Shown: positions 20,105 to 28,686, numbered from the stretch's first letter. The stretch is 30,938 bases of DNA from Methanobacteriota archaeon (GCA_002702945.1 PADF01000010.1:43176-74113), one strand, 5' to 3'. Notes: generated by a model not told the origin, from the letters alone. Numbers and translations are program-made.

Positions 20105-23100
20105 TTAAATTCTTCTCCTCAAAGGTCTAATGTATCCACTTTCTTCGCTCCTACGTTCATCCTTGGATAGAATCGCTGGTGCTGGTGGAGGGGTGTGTTG
20201 ATCCATCCCTAGAAGTCCACCTTGAACTTCTACATGTTCAACATCAGCATACGTTTCAGCGGCTTGCTTTGCTTCATCTTCTACATCACTAGATTCTCTC
20301 ATAACTAACCAACCAAGTATCAAAGCTACTGCGATTAAAGCAATAAAAGTCGCTAAACTAGAACCTGCTTCTTTAATCCAATTCATCCAGTCTTCAACCT
20401 CGAAATCTGAAAGAGATGGGGGGTCGTCTGGCTTGGGAGCAACATCTACCTCTTCGGTAGCATAAGCACACATACCTAAACCATCACAAGCAAGTAAGCC
20501 GATTTGATATTTACCCGAATTATTCCATGTAGTTTCAATTCTATAGAATAAGTCACTTGAAGGAATAATATAATCGTCTTCAGGATCTCCATTTCTATCT
20601 TCATCAAATTCTAAGTCTATATCCCATTTTACTATTAAACCTGGATCAATATATTCATCAATGTCATACAATGAACCATCATCTATGTTTGTGTCGCGAT
20701 AAATCAGAATTTGTTTTTCTAATTCTAAGTCTGTAATATTTGCTGATAAATAAGTGGATTCTTCCATTATTATCTCTTCTGGAAGTGAAATATCAATGAT
20801 ATTTGGAGGATTATCTACCATTATAGTAAAAGATTGCCTACTAACATCCCCTGTTCCAAATGCATCTCTAACAGTTAGAGTGACAGTATATTCTCCAGGA
20901 TTTTCATAAGAATGCCATGGCGATGGTTCGTGATTTAGAGGTGATGCATCTCCAAAATCCCAAGTATAGTCAACTAGACCATTCCAACTATCTAGAGTAG
21001 AATCAAGTGGTGAAAACTTACCCTCGAACTTTCTATCACCATCTCTAGTTCCATCAGAATCAAAATAAAGCATAAAATTAGGAGCCGTGAAAGTATTATC
21101 TTGGTCATCAAAAGTATGAGACCATGCATCAGGAATGAAACCTTCGGGCATTGGAGTTGTATCTGTGACCTGTTGCCCTGAAACCCATGCATCCAAAATT
21201 TTAACTGAAATTATTGGTAAAGGATTGGATATTCTAATAGTTAGTGATTTTGAAATGCTTTGGTCGCCTTGTTCATCTATAACAAACAAACTAACAGAAT
21301 GGACTCCAGGTTCAGTAAAGGTAAATGTTGTTTGGGGTTTATCTCCATATGTCCCATCACTGAATGTCCAATTGAAAATTAGGTCACTTGAATCGCCCAT
21401 TGTTCCGTCGATATCATATGAATTTCTTCCATCGAAAGTATAAGGAACATCTGTATCTCCATCTTCTACTCTAAAGTCGATTAGGTTGGTTCCGTCTTCC
21501 GTAGAGGTCTTAACAACGAACTCGGCGATCGGAATTTGATTCAGGACATTGATGAATAATTGAGTTGACGATTGGCTACCATCATCATCCGTTACGGTTA
21601 GTAAAGCTGTTTTCAGTCCAGGATTATCCCATGATGGGTTAGGATAAGCAAGTGTTGAACTTGTTTCAACAAAGTCATCATTCTTATCGGTTATTCCTCC
21701 ACCTAAGTTAACCCCATCGGGGAAACTCCACTCATACTGAACAATGCTACCATCATCATCAGCAAATACATCTGGCATTAAAACAGAGGTATAGGTATAT
21801 GTTGTTAGATTATCAGAGTATATTTGATATGGAACTCTATTATTGACATAAACCAAAATATTCTTTTGTCCTGAATTGATTCCATCAAAAATTGTTAATG
21901 TAACATTAAATGTTATATTTTCGCCTGTAATATCTCCCCATTCATGCTGAACCAAGTAAAGACCAATTCCAGAATCTATAGTGCCATCGCCCCAGTCCCA
22001 TTGGAATAGTAAATTCTCAACAGGGACATTATCTGAAGACTTAGAGCCTGAAAATTGAATCAATTGATCAGTAAATATACTAATTTCACTATCTATTACA
22101 ATATTATTTACAGTAATAATCGGAACTGGAGATGAATCATCAGTCACATTTACTCTGTGAAGTTCAGGTTGGGACCAAACTCCTCCCTGATCCATAATCT
22201 TCAATGTGGCATTATAATCACCTATGCTTTGATAAGATCTAGTAGGAGATTTCAGTGATGATGTAGTCCCATCACCAAAGTCCCAAAGATAAGCAACTGG
22301 AGAGTCTCTGTAAGGTAGAGAATTATTGTCTAATGACAGACCCCATGCGTCAAAACCTCCTCCACTAAATTCAATATTCTCCCATGTCTGAGTTTGATTT
22401 GATGAAATACTCCCATTAGCACTTGGCATCATATTTGATAGAGTTAAGGGTGCTGTAGATGTACTATTAATCAAATTACCAATCATATCATACCATTCAA
22501 ATCTCAAAGTATACTGGCCATCTAAATTAGATGTGAACCATACATTGCTATTTGTGTCTTGACCACCACCGGCAGAAATTCTATTTGTTATGGAGTCTAC
22601 AATTTGTCCTGAAGAATCGATTACACTAACTTCTACATCTAAATCTTCAAAGAAAGCATTGGAAAATACATTGAAGTTTACACTGGAAGTATCGTCATTA
22701 CCGTCACCATCTCTATCTGAGGTTTCAGTTGTGTTTATTGTCAGAGTTGCCGGAGAGGTGATTCTTGCGGCTTCGATATCAACCGTCCCTTGCGGATAAG
22801 ATGTGCCACAAGAAGTGTAATCACAATCAGCAACGGTACTAGCATACCAAGTGATAGCCCAAACTTCATCGGTTAAGTTACCAAAACCAGGTACTAATGA
22901 GGTTGCAACATTACTCTGGAAATTTAAATCAGATACAGACCACAATCCATCGATAGTTGATTTGGATACAACTACTCCATCGAATTGACTTACATCAGAG
23001 GTTAATCTAATTGTCAAGGGAGCAGGAGATGAACCGCCAGGTGTGAATTTGAAAGCCCTAATCCCCCAACCTTCGACTGTATGGCCAGTAGAAGACCATG

Positions 23101-24310
23101 GAGAACTCCAGTCACTGTTTGTATCTGCTGGCTGCACTCTACAAAATGATCCAGACGAACACGTAGGTGTTAAATCAAGATTTGAAAATCCATAAATCCC
23201 TTGATCAGAATCTAAAACTGCTGCTATTGAGAAATTTGCAAAAATTTGTCCCATTGTCCTGCCTATTGAACCACTTTGTCCTGCTGGCGGAGATAGCGCT
23301 AATTTTTCTACTCCGACACCACCTGTTGCAGAATCTTGTACTAATTGTCTAACAGCAGCTCCACCGCCTAAATGATCGGCAAGATACATTGTAAATATGA
23401 ATCCAGCTCCGTAATCAGCAAATCTTTGATTCCACCATCTAACAGATAATTCTGATGACTCAGTCCATTGATTAAGGTGACTGACTAAGGTGGAGTCCGC
23501 TCCAAAGCAAAGATATATCGCAACATCAGCATTACCCTCATCAATCCATAAATTTTCATAAGGATCTTGTGCATTGTGAAGAAGATGTTCTAATTCATGG
23601 GCAATAATCGATTTACCCCATGATAATGTAATATCTGCAAAATCAATGAATACCGATTCTCTTGAACTCGCAAATGAAGGAGAGAAATAACCTCCTGTGT
23701 TATACGGGCCATCAATATCGTAAATTATAATTTGAACTTGACAATTATTATCTATATCTGGAGGTGCAAGACCTCTACCATCTTGGTAATCCTTACCGTA
23801 ATATGTTGTCATTGTAGGATAAATTGTACTATCCCAGGATGATGCAAGATTGTTTAACACAGTGGATGAAAGAGTTCTTCCAGTTTGAACAACAAAGGCA
23901 ACAGTACTGGTTGTTTTTGCGACATATGCGTTGATTGAACCTCCAGAAGTTGGAACTGAAAGTTCATCACCTACTAGATGAGGATTACATACTCTGCCGC
24001 TGGACCTACCGCTAGTTACAGGTTCGTACACCATATCATCAACACCAGGCCTCCCTGCATCAATCCAAGCCTGCTTCATGAATCCATATGCAGAAACAAC
24101 AGGTTCTGGCTCATCTATGAATAAGTACTGAGAGCCATTTTTAGGGTCAAAATCTTTCAAATCGCCTATTATGACTCCCCCAGCATTGTATGGAGTTCTA
24201 TCATTTCCATCAGTGGCATCAGCGGTTGAGGATGGGATTAATGGAGACAAAACTGATACAAAGAAAAGTGCGATTAAAAATAAGGCTTTATTGGAACGAT
24301 TTTCCGACAT
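20105..24310 (-). CDS. Giant secreted PKD-repeat zinc metallopeptidase, membrane-anchored
   Basis: The 1401-residue product starts with a signal peptide (about residues 8-32). A gluzincin peptidase domain (about 100-350) carries HELEH (H238, E239, H242) and a downstream ligand E258 in NLWIDEGNADVA. This spacing resembles M30 (hyicolysin-like) peptidases. After a beta-rich linker come about five PKD-type Ig-like domains (about 630-1168). They are recognised by WDFGDGTTSS, WDWGDGTIDS, WSFPDG, WTFSDGTYGD and WDFGDASPL followed by GEYTVTLTVRD. One transmembrane helix (about 1316-1336) precedes a 65-residue cytoplasmic tail with HTPPPAPA and a final basic cluster, PLRRRI. Several Asp-rich loops (SDRDGDGNDD) suggest calcium binding. 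It probably degrades extracellular protein at the surface. It heads an operon with the 363-residue gene and is divergent from the M28-like gene. Confidence 0.82.
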   Translation of the reverse strand: MSENRSNKALFLIALFFVSVLSPLIPSSTADATDGNDRTPYNAGGVIIGDLKDFDPKNGSQYLFIDEPEPVVSAYGFMKQAWIDAGRPGVDDMVYEPVTSGRSSGRVCNPHLVGDELSVPTSGGSINAYVAKTTSTVAFVVQTGRTLSSTVLNNLASSWDSTIYPTMTTYYGKDYQDGRGLAPPDIDNNCQVQIIIYDIDGPYNTGGYFSPSFASSRESVFIDFADITLSWGKSIIAHELEHLLHNAQDPYENLWIDEGNADVAIYLCFGADSTLVSHLNQWTESSELSVRWWNQRFADYGAGFIFTMYLADHLGGGAAVRQLVQDSATGGVGVEKLALSPPAGQSGSIGRTMGQIFANFSIAAVLDSDQGIYGFSNLDLTPTCSSGSFCRVQPADTNSDWSSPWSSTGHTVEGWGIRAFKFTPGGSSPAPLTIRLTSDVSQFDGVVVSKSTIDGLWSVSDLNFQSNVATSLVPGFGNLTDEVWAITWYASTVADCDYTSCGTSYPQGTVDIEAARITSPATLTINTTETSDRDGDGNDDTSSVNFNVFSNAFFEDLDVEVSVIDSSGQIVDSITNRISAGGGQDTNSNVWFTSNLDGQYTLRFEWYDMIGNLINSTSTAPLTLSNMMPSANGSISSNQTQTWENIEFSGGGFDAWGLSLDNNSLPYRDSPVAYLWDFGDGTTSSLKSPTRSYQSIGDYNATLKIMDQGGVWSQPELHRVNVTDDSSPVPIITVNNIVIDSEISIFTDQLIQFSGSKSSDNVPVENLLFQWDWGDGTIDSGIGLYLVQHEWGDITGENITFNVTLTIFDGINSGQKNILVYVNNRVPYQIYSDNLTTYTYTSVLMPDVFADDDGSIVQYEWSFPDGVNLGGGITDKNDDFVETSSTLAYPNPSWDNPGLKTALLTVTDDDGSQSSTQLFINVLNQIPIAEFVVKTSTEDGTNLIDFRVEDGDTDVPYTFDGRNSYDIDGTMGDSSDLIFNWTFSDGTYGDKPQTTFTFTEPGVHSVSLFVIDEQGDQSISKSLTIRISNPLPIISVKILDAWVSGQQVTDTTPMPEGFIPDAWSHTFDDQDNTFTAPNFMLYFDSDGTRDGDRKFEGKFSPLDSTLDSWNGLVDYTWDFGDASPLNHEPSPWHSYENPGEYTVTLTVRDAFGTGDVSRQSFTIMVDNPPNIIDISLPEEIIMEESTYLSANITDLELEKQILIYRDTNIDDGSLYDIDEYIDPGLIVKWDIDLEFDEDRNGDPEDDYIIPSSDLFYRIETTWNNSGKYQIGLLACDGLGMCAYATEEVDVAPKPDDPPSLSDFEVEDWMNWIKEAGSSLATFIALIAVALILGWLVMRESSDVEDEAKQAAETYADVEHVEVQGGLLGMDQHTPPPAPAILSKDERRSEESGYIRPLRRRI

Positions 24311-24367
24311 AATAAACTACCCAAATAATTGCGATACTGCTATCTAATTGAGCGAGTCGAAAAGAGG

Positions 24368-24375
24368 TATTTAAG
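24368..24375 (+). promoter_or_regulatory. Likely TATA box of the M28/glutaminyl cyclase-like gene
   Basis: TATTTAAG is centred about 28 bases upstream of the ATG at 24399, in the 88-base spacer shared with the divergent PKD peptidase. A Shine-Dalgarno GGAG lies between, so the leader, if any, is very short. Confidence 0.45.
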
Positions 24376-24388
24376 GGTCAGTCTAATA

Positions 24389-24392
24389 GGAG
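24389..24392 (+). promoter_or_regulatory. Ribosome binding site of the M28/glutaminyl cyclase-like gene
   Basis: GGAG lies six bases before the ATG at 24399 and supports that start. Its position relative to the TATA box is tight, so its use depends on where transcription begins. Confidence 0.45.
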
Positions 24393-24398
24393 TCATTA

Positions 24399-25598
24399 AT
24401 GCTCATCGGTTTAAAGGTTATTTCATCACAAAATAATCGACTTTTTATATTTCTAATAATCGGCATACTACTAACTAATAGCTCGATGGTTTTAGCTTCA
24501 GAAAATGATCAAGAAATAAGTTATATTGAAACAGAACCATGTGAATATTACGGAAATTTTACATTTAATTCTACGGCTGCCAATCAATCTGTACACTGGC
24601 AAGTAGATTTGGGGCCTAGATTACCGGGCTCAAATGCCTCTTTTACCCTTAGAGAATCAATCAAAGAAAACTTAACTGGATGGACTTTTGAGGAAGAAAC
24701 ACATTACAGAGAAAATTTCAATCTGACAAACTTGATTGCAACATACAAGCCTGCTAATTCCTCTTCTCAAGAAATTTATTTTGTCGCTCATTATGATTCA
24801 CGCGACCGTGCAGAAAGAGATGATAATGAGAGCCTTAGAAATACTCCAATCGATGGTGCAAATGATGGCGCAAGTGCTACTGCTGTTCTTATTGAGATGG
24901 GAAAAATTATTCCTCAAATGAGCCTAAATCATTCTGTAAAGTTATTTTTTACTGACGCTGAGGACCAAGGAGAGAGGCCAGGAATATATGGCTCCAAAGC
25001 ATGGGCCGAAAATCGAACTGATGATGAACTTAGTAATATTTCAGCCTTCATTGTCATTGATATGATTGGAGACGCTGATTTACATTTCACTCATGTTTGG
25101 CCGGGAACTTCTGAACTTTGGCTGACAATTCAACCATTGGCAGAAGCACTAGGTTTAGTTGAAGGGGAAAATGACTGTTTGGGGTATCCTGGTGAAGATA
25201 TATTTGATATTGAAACATCATACGGCGTTATTGATGATCATGTTGCGGCATATGAACGTGGAGTTCCAGCAATAGATATTATCGATATTCACTCTGGCGA
25301 AGGGGCTGAAAAATGGGGAGGTTATTGGCATACCCATAACGATACAATAGACAAAGTTAGTGCTGAATCATTAGGACGAATAGGACAATTACTGGAATTA
25401 GGATTACTAAGTGAATCATGGATTTTAGATTCCACTCATAGTATTGATAATCAGGCATTAGAAGATCAAGAAAATTCAGATAATAGTGAAACAAATAGTA
25501 TTGAGAATAGTTTTACATTAGGGATTATCTCACTTTCAATTACATTCGGACTCTTTCTGGTAATTTTTATCCTAGATTATAGGATAAAAAAGATATAA
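24399..25598 (+). CDS. Secreted M28-family zinc enzyme, glutaminyl cyclase-like
   Basis: The 399-residue protein has an N-terminal signal or anchor helix (about 14-32), an M28 catalytic domain (about 60-345) and a C-terminal transmembrane helix (about 372-392). Metal and catalytic positions are visible: H131 in AHYDS, D156 in GANDGAS, E188-D189 in FFTDAEDQGE, D221 in VIDMIGDAD and H311 in YWHTHNDT. The Glu-Asp pair in DAEDQG, the DDH at 279-281 followed by ERGVPAIDII, and WHTHNDT are closer to bacterial glutaminyl-peptide cyclotransferases than to the EE pair of classical M28 aminopeptidases. It could make N-terminal pyroglutamate or act as an aminopeptidase. Many N-x-S/T sequons fit an exported protein. 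It is divergent from the PKD peptidase and upstream of a membrane-protein/tmk pair. Confidence 0.78.
   Translation: MLIGLKVISSQNNRLFIFLIIGILLTNSSMVLASENDQEISYIETEPCEYYGNFTFNSTAANQSVHWQVDLGPRLPGSNASFTLRESIKENLTGWTFEEETHYRENFNLTNLIATYKPANSSSQEIYFVAHYDSRDRAERDDNESLRNTPIDGANDGASATAVLIEMGKIIPQMSLNHSVKLFFTDAEDQGERPGIYGSKAWAENRTDDELSNISAFIVIDMIGDADLHFTHVWPGTSELWLTIQPLAEALGLVEGENDCLGYPGEDIFDIETSYGVIDDHVAAYERGVPAIDIIDIHSGEGAEKWGGYWHTHNDTIDKVSAESLGRIGQLLELGLLSESWILDSTHSIDNQALEDQENSDNSETNSIENSFTLGIISLSITFGLFLVIFILDYRIKKI
25564..25590. repeat. Perfect 11-base inverted repeat over the end of the M28-like gene
   Basis: TTTTTATCCTA (25564-25574) and TAGGATAAAAA (25580-25590) are exact reverse complements around a 5-base spacer, within the last codons of the gene. 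It could form a hairpin in the mRNA. No T-run follows on the plus strand. Confidence 0.6.
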
Positions 25599-25599
25599 T
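25591..25599 (+). promoter_or_regulatory. Possible TATA box upstream of the 25671 gene
   Basis: AGATATAAT overlaps the stop codon of the M28-like gene. A start of transcription about 25 bases downstream would fall in the loop of the GC-rich dyad at 25602-25638, leaving a leader of about 50 bases before the TTG start. Confidence 0.4.
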
Positions 25600-25601
25600 G
25601 T

Positions 25602-25638
25602 TGCGCGGACTAATAGGGGAAGGGGTATTATCCGCGCA
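25602..25638. repeat. GC-rich dyad just downstream of a TATA box
   Basis: The left arm TGCGCGGA-C-TAATA (25602-25615) pairs with the right arm TATTA-TCCGCGCA (25626-25638) over 13 base pairs with one bulged C. The loop is GGGGAAGGGG. The GC-rich ends stand out in AT-rich surroundings. Its place between TATA and ribosome binding site suggests an operator or a structured leader RNA. Confidence 0.65.
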
Positions 25639-25658
25639 CCTTTACAGATACATTGAGC

Positions 25659-25664
25659 GGAGGG
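25659..25664 (+). promoter_or_regulatory. Ribosome binding site deciding the TTG start at 25671
   Basis: GGAGGG lies six bases before TTG at 25671. It favours this start over an in-frame TTG at 25653, which has no such sequence. Confidence 0.65.
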
Positions 25665-25670
25665 TTAAAC

Positions 25671-26528
25671 TTGACAGAAAGTGACTTTGAAGAACGCCGA
25701 AAGGCGCTCAAGGAACGTGTCAAGAAACAACTCGAAAAATCCTCTAGTGATGCTGTAGAAGAAGAAATTGTAGTTCAAGAGACATCTGTCGATACAGCGG
25801 TCAATTCATCGGAAAAAAGAAATCTTGAAAGACTTTTACAATTAGAGGTAGATGATAAATCAAGAATTAGAAAACTCGCTTCAATATTAATTTTAGTAGG
25901 TAGTATTTTAGGAATTTTTAGTGGAGGTATTATCCTACAAGGCAATCCTTCTGAATTACTCAATTCATCAATTTTTGATCAAACTCAAAGTGTTGATATA
26001 ACCGGTCAAACACTAGATTTAGAAGGTCATGGAATTTACAATGTCAGTATTGTTTTATTGGATTATGATAGTTCTGAAACTATTCAATCCACTCTAACTA
26101 ATGATAATGGCTATTTCCAACTTAAAAATGTAAAAGCAGATCGAATGATTCTAAGAGTTTCCTTGGATGGTTACGATACTATAGAGCGGACATTTGATGC
26201 TGTTGATGGATTTATGCAACCATTTACTATGAAAAACGGGAGTGGTTTAGTATCTGAGGATTTCATATCTGAGGAATCTGGATGGTCTCTTGAAGCTGCT
26301 GTTGGGTTGTCAACATTTATTGGAATAATGACTATTTTGACCGGTTTTGTTGGGATACAAGCATCGATTGAAACCAAAAGAGCCAAGAGGTATAGAAGAA
26401 CTCAATATATGGCTGGTGTAAGTCTGTTTAGTCGAGGGTTAATCATATTTGGACCCATACTAATTTTAGCAGGAATGGGGCTATTAGTTCTAACAAAAGA
26501 GCAGTTTGAAGATGTTGAAGAGGTGTGA
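25671..26528 (+). CDS. Membrane protein with carboxypeptidase-regulatory-like domain, function unknown
   Basis: The product has 285 residues from a TTG start (MTESDFEERRKALKERVKKQ). The N-terminal 60 residues are charged and probably coiled coil. A transmembrane helix lies at about 70-90 (ASILILVGSILGIFSGGIIL). An extracellular beta-sandwich follows (about 108-190, ITGQTLDLEGHGIYNVSIVL, TNDNGYFQLKNVKADRMILRVSLDGY), which is the pattern of carboxypeptidase-regulatory (CarboxypepD_reg) domains. Two more transmembrane helices (about 217-236 and 256-276) come next, with the end in the cytoplasm. Such Ig-like domains bind or present rather than catalyse. The gene overlaps the thymidylate kinase start region by four bases or ends just before it, so the two are cotranscribed. 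Confidence 0.72.
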   Translation: MTESDFEERRKALKERVKKQLEKSSSDAVEEEIVVQETSVDTAVNSSEKRNLERLLQLEVDDKSRIRKLASILILVGSILGIFSGGIILQGNPSELLNSSIFDQTQSVDITGQTLDLEGHGIYNVSIVLLDYDSSETIQSTLTNDNGYFQLKNVKADRMILRVSLDGYDTIERTFDAVDGFMQPFTMKNGSGLVSEDFISEESGWSLEAAVGLSTFIGIMTILTGFVGIQASIETKRAKRYRRTQYMAGVSLFSRGLIIFGPILILAGMGLLVLTKEQFEDVEEV

Positions 26529-26530
26529 TC

Positions 26531-27886
26531 ATGTACCTCATATCTATTGAAGGGGGAGATGGTTCAGGTAAAGGAGAGGCTGCTAGAATAATCTTAGAAT
26601 TAGTAAATGATTATCCATTTCCACAAGTATACTCCACACATGAACCTAGAAGGCACAGTGAACTTGGTAAATTAGCCCTTGACTCTGTTAAAACGGGCGA
26701 TAAAACCCCTCTCCAAGAGGCTGGTTTATTCGCTGCCGATAGATTAGATCACTCGCATACATGGATAAAACCACTTCTTGAAAAGGGAAATATTGTGATA
26801 TCAGACCGTAACATACATTCATCTTTAATTTACCAAGGAATAGTTGGAGAATTAGGTCTTGAACAAGTTTGTAAAATGAATGCTGCAGCAATGATTCCCG
26901 ACTTGGTTATTTGGATTGATTGTGACCCTGAAAAAGCGATTAAAAGAATCCAATCTGGCACCCTTAGAATGACAAGTCAAAAACAAGAATACTTTGAAAC
27001 AACCGATATACAAAAGAAAATCCGTAAAGGCTTCAATGACTTACTTTCAGGCAAAATTAAGGTCCCTGAGCCTTTCGACAAATGTTGTGTTGTTGGACCC
27101 ATATTAAATGAAGGTGGACTAGATGAATTGAGAAGAAAATTGAGAGATGAATTGCGTTCTTTTTTCAATAGAAAACCAGCACCTTTAAATGTCGATTCAG
27201 ACCAAGTAGACAGATACTTACTTAGTAGCCTAGTCAGAGATGTAAAGAAACAAACTCGACTACCTGGCGCCCCGGAAATGAAAACTGCAATTCATATTGG
27301 GTGGTTATCGGGAAAAAGTCCTAGTGAATGGATGAAACTTGGAGAGGATTTGTGGCCTAAAGATAGTGCAAAGGAATTTGATGTCCCTGCTACTTCCTAT
27401 TCTCAATCATGCTGGTCTATACTAGGTACTCTTTCTCTAATTGTTGGTTCTACTGAAGTCCCGAGATTACACAAGTCTCTTGGGCCTCACAGAATGGTAA
27501 CTCAAAGACATACTCAACGTTTAGTAAAGTGGCTTGAACACGAAAGATGGATCCACAAGCAACAATCTCATGTTCCATTTTCCGAAGCCAAGGTTTTCAA
27601 GTTAAGAGATGAAAAATTAGGTTATGGAAGATTAGCATTGGCAATGTGGCCTCTAAGGCCATCTCTTGCATCTTGGAGAAGAAGTAACCCTAATTCTAAC
27701 TGGGAAGATTCTCTTCCTGAAATTCTGATGCATGGTACTGAAAAAACTCCACCATTATCGATACGTAAATCGGTAGATAAAATTCTAAAACGTTTAGAAA
27801 TGTTGACAAGTGGTCATGAAAATTGTCCTACACCAAAAAATTCTGATGAATTGATAATTTGGTGGAAAACAAAGCCTCCTAGCTAA
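26531..27886 (+). CDS. Thymidylate kinase-like domain fused to an unassigned C-terminal domain
   Basis: The protein has about 451 residues; the ATG at 26531 is preferred, with a GTG at 26525 overlapping the upstream stop as an alternative. Residues 1-205 follow thymidylate kinase (dTMP to dTDP): P-loop EGGDGSGKGE, EPRRHSELGKLALD, FAADRLDH, ISDRNIHSSLIYQG and PDLVIWIDCDPEKAIKRI. Deviations are notable. The residue after the P-loop lysine is Gly, not the usual Ser/Thr that helps hold magnesium, and the DR[YF] motif reads DRN. Residues of about 208-451 form a second domain that I cannot assign. It contains a basic, winged-helix-like stretch (RMVTQRHTQRLVKWLEHERW) and several conserved-looking Trp. 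The gene follows a membrane protein and ends exactly against the convergent DUF2085-like gene. Confidence 0.75.
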   Translation: MYLISIEGGDGSGKGEAARIILELVNDYPFPQVYSTHEPRRHSELGKLALDSVKTGDKTPLQEAGLFAADRLDHSHTWIKPLLEKGNIVISDRNIHSSLIYQGIVGELGLEQVCKMNAAAMIPDLVIWIDCDPEKAIKRIQSGTLRMTSQKQEYFETTDIQKKIRKGFNDLLSGKIKVPEPFDKCCVVGPILNEGGLDELRRKLRDELRSFFNRKPAPLNVDSDQVDRYLLSSLVRDVKKQTRLPGAPEMKTAIHIGWLSGKSPSEWMKLGEDLWPKDSAKEFDVPATSYSQSCWSILGTLSLIVGSTEVPRLHKSLGPHRMVTQRHTQRLVKWLEHERWIHKQQSHVPFSEAKVFKLRDEKLGYGRLALAMWPLRPSLASWRRSNPNSNWEDSLPEILMHGTEKTPPLSIRKSVDKILKRLEMLTSGHENCPTPKNSDELIIWWKTKPPS

Positions 27887-28609
27887 TTACTCCTCTTCAT
27901 TTACTAACTCAAATCTAAGTCCGCTTGGCAATTGAACTTCACCAGCTGATTTGAAAAATTTAGGTCTTGCAGAGTACGTTGCTGCAATTAGAATTCCAAA
28001 ACCAATACCGAAAGCAACTCCAGTAATTGGTCGCATAAGATTATTTGACTCATAAGAAGTCAGTAATTGGGTAAAGCCATCGATGATTAAAGGAAGGCAG
28101 AATAATGTTCCAATTAGGAGCCATGCATAGGTTCTGAAATTCTTTCTATATATCTTAGATAACCAATGATCTGGAAAAATAGACAGACAAGTATCCTTTA
28201 TAGTCCAACGGTTATATCCCCTTCTAGAAAATACAAATCCACCGATTGCAATCCCAAGGAACATACCGATATCACGAGTACATACAGGCATTTGATTACC
28301 GTTTATTTCCCATGAACGTTCTGCTTTATTGTGGCAATTGAAGTCGCCAAAAGCATATATGAAGCCAGTAAAAAGATCAAGTTCAGACCAAGCAAATTTC
28401 TCCTCTTTACCATCATTTCCTGAAGAATACAATCCATCCTCAGTCATGTAGTCTAAAGCATTAGCTCTAGCATCTAAATCAGGAACAAAATCAGTAGGTA
28501 AAGCCATTGGGGAAAAGAAAAATGATACGAAGAAAAAGCCAAATATCCCAAAAATCCACATCCCGACCTTTATCTCTCGGGTTCTTTCTTGTAGACCGTT
28601 CTTCTGCAC
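27887..28609 (-). CDS. DUF2085-like integral membrane protein
   Basis: The 240-residue protein has about four hydrophobic segments: 17-35, 108-126, 161-181 and 193-211. The central motif NCHNKAERSWEINGNQMPVC followed by TRDIGMFLGIAIG (about 92-124) matches the DUF2085 signature CHxxPERSF...G.QMPVCARCTGIY.G, except that the second CxxC-type cysteine is Asp. The conserved Cys and His suggest metal or redox chemistry, but no function is known. The start is GTG (ATGTGCAG); a later ATG at 28561 (MWIFGIFGF) is possible. The stop abuts the stop of the convergent thymidylate kinase gene. The gene is divergent from the 28687 gene across a 77-base spacer with several AT-rich stretches. Confidence 0.68.
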   Translation of the reverse strand: MQKNGLQERTREIKVGMWIFGIFGFFFVSFFFSPMALPTDFVPDLDARANALDYMTEDGLYSSGNDGKEEKFAWSELDLFTGFIYAFGDFNCHNKAERSWEINGNQMPVCTRDIGMFLGIAIGGFVFSRRGYNRWTIKDTCLSIFPDHWLSKIYRKNFRTYAWLLIGTLFCLPLIIDGFTQLLTSYESNNLMRPITGVAFGIGFGILIAATYSARPKFFKSAGEVQLPSGLRFELVNEEE

Positions 28610-28686
28610 ATTTGTTACTAAAAAAACATAGACTTAATCATTTTGTCAATAAAAGTCTTGATGAATAATGGTGAATTGGTCGGCAT

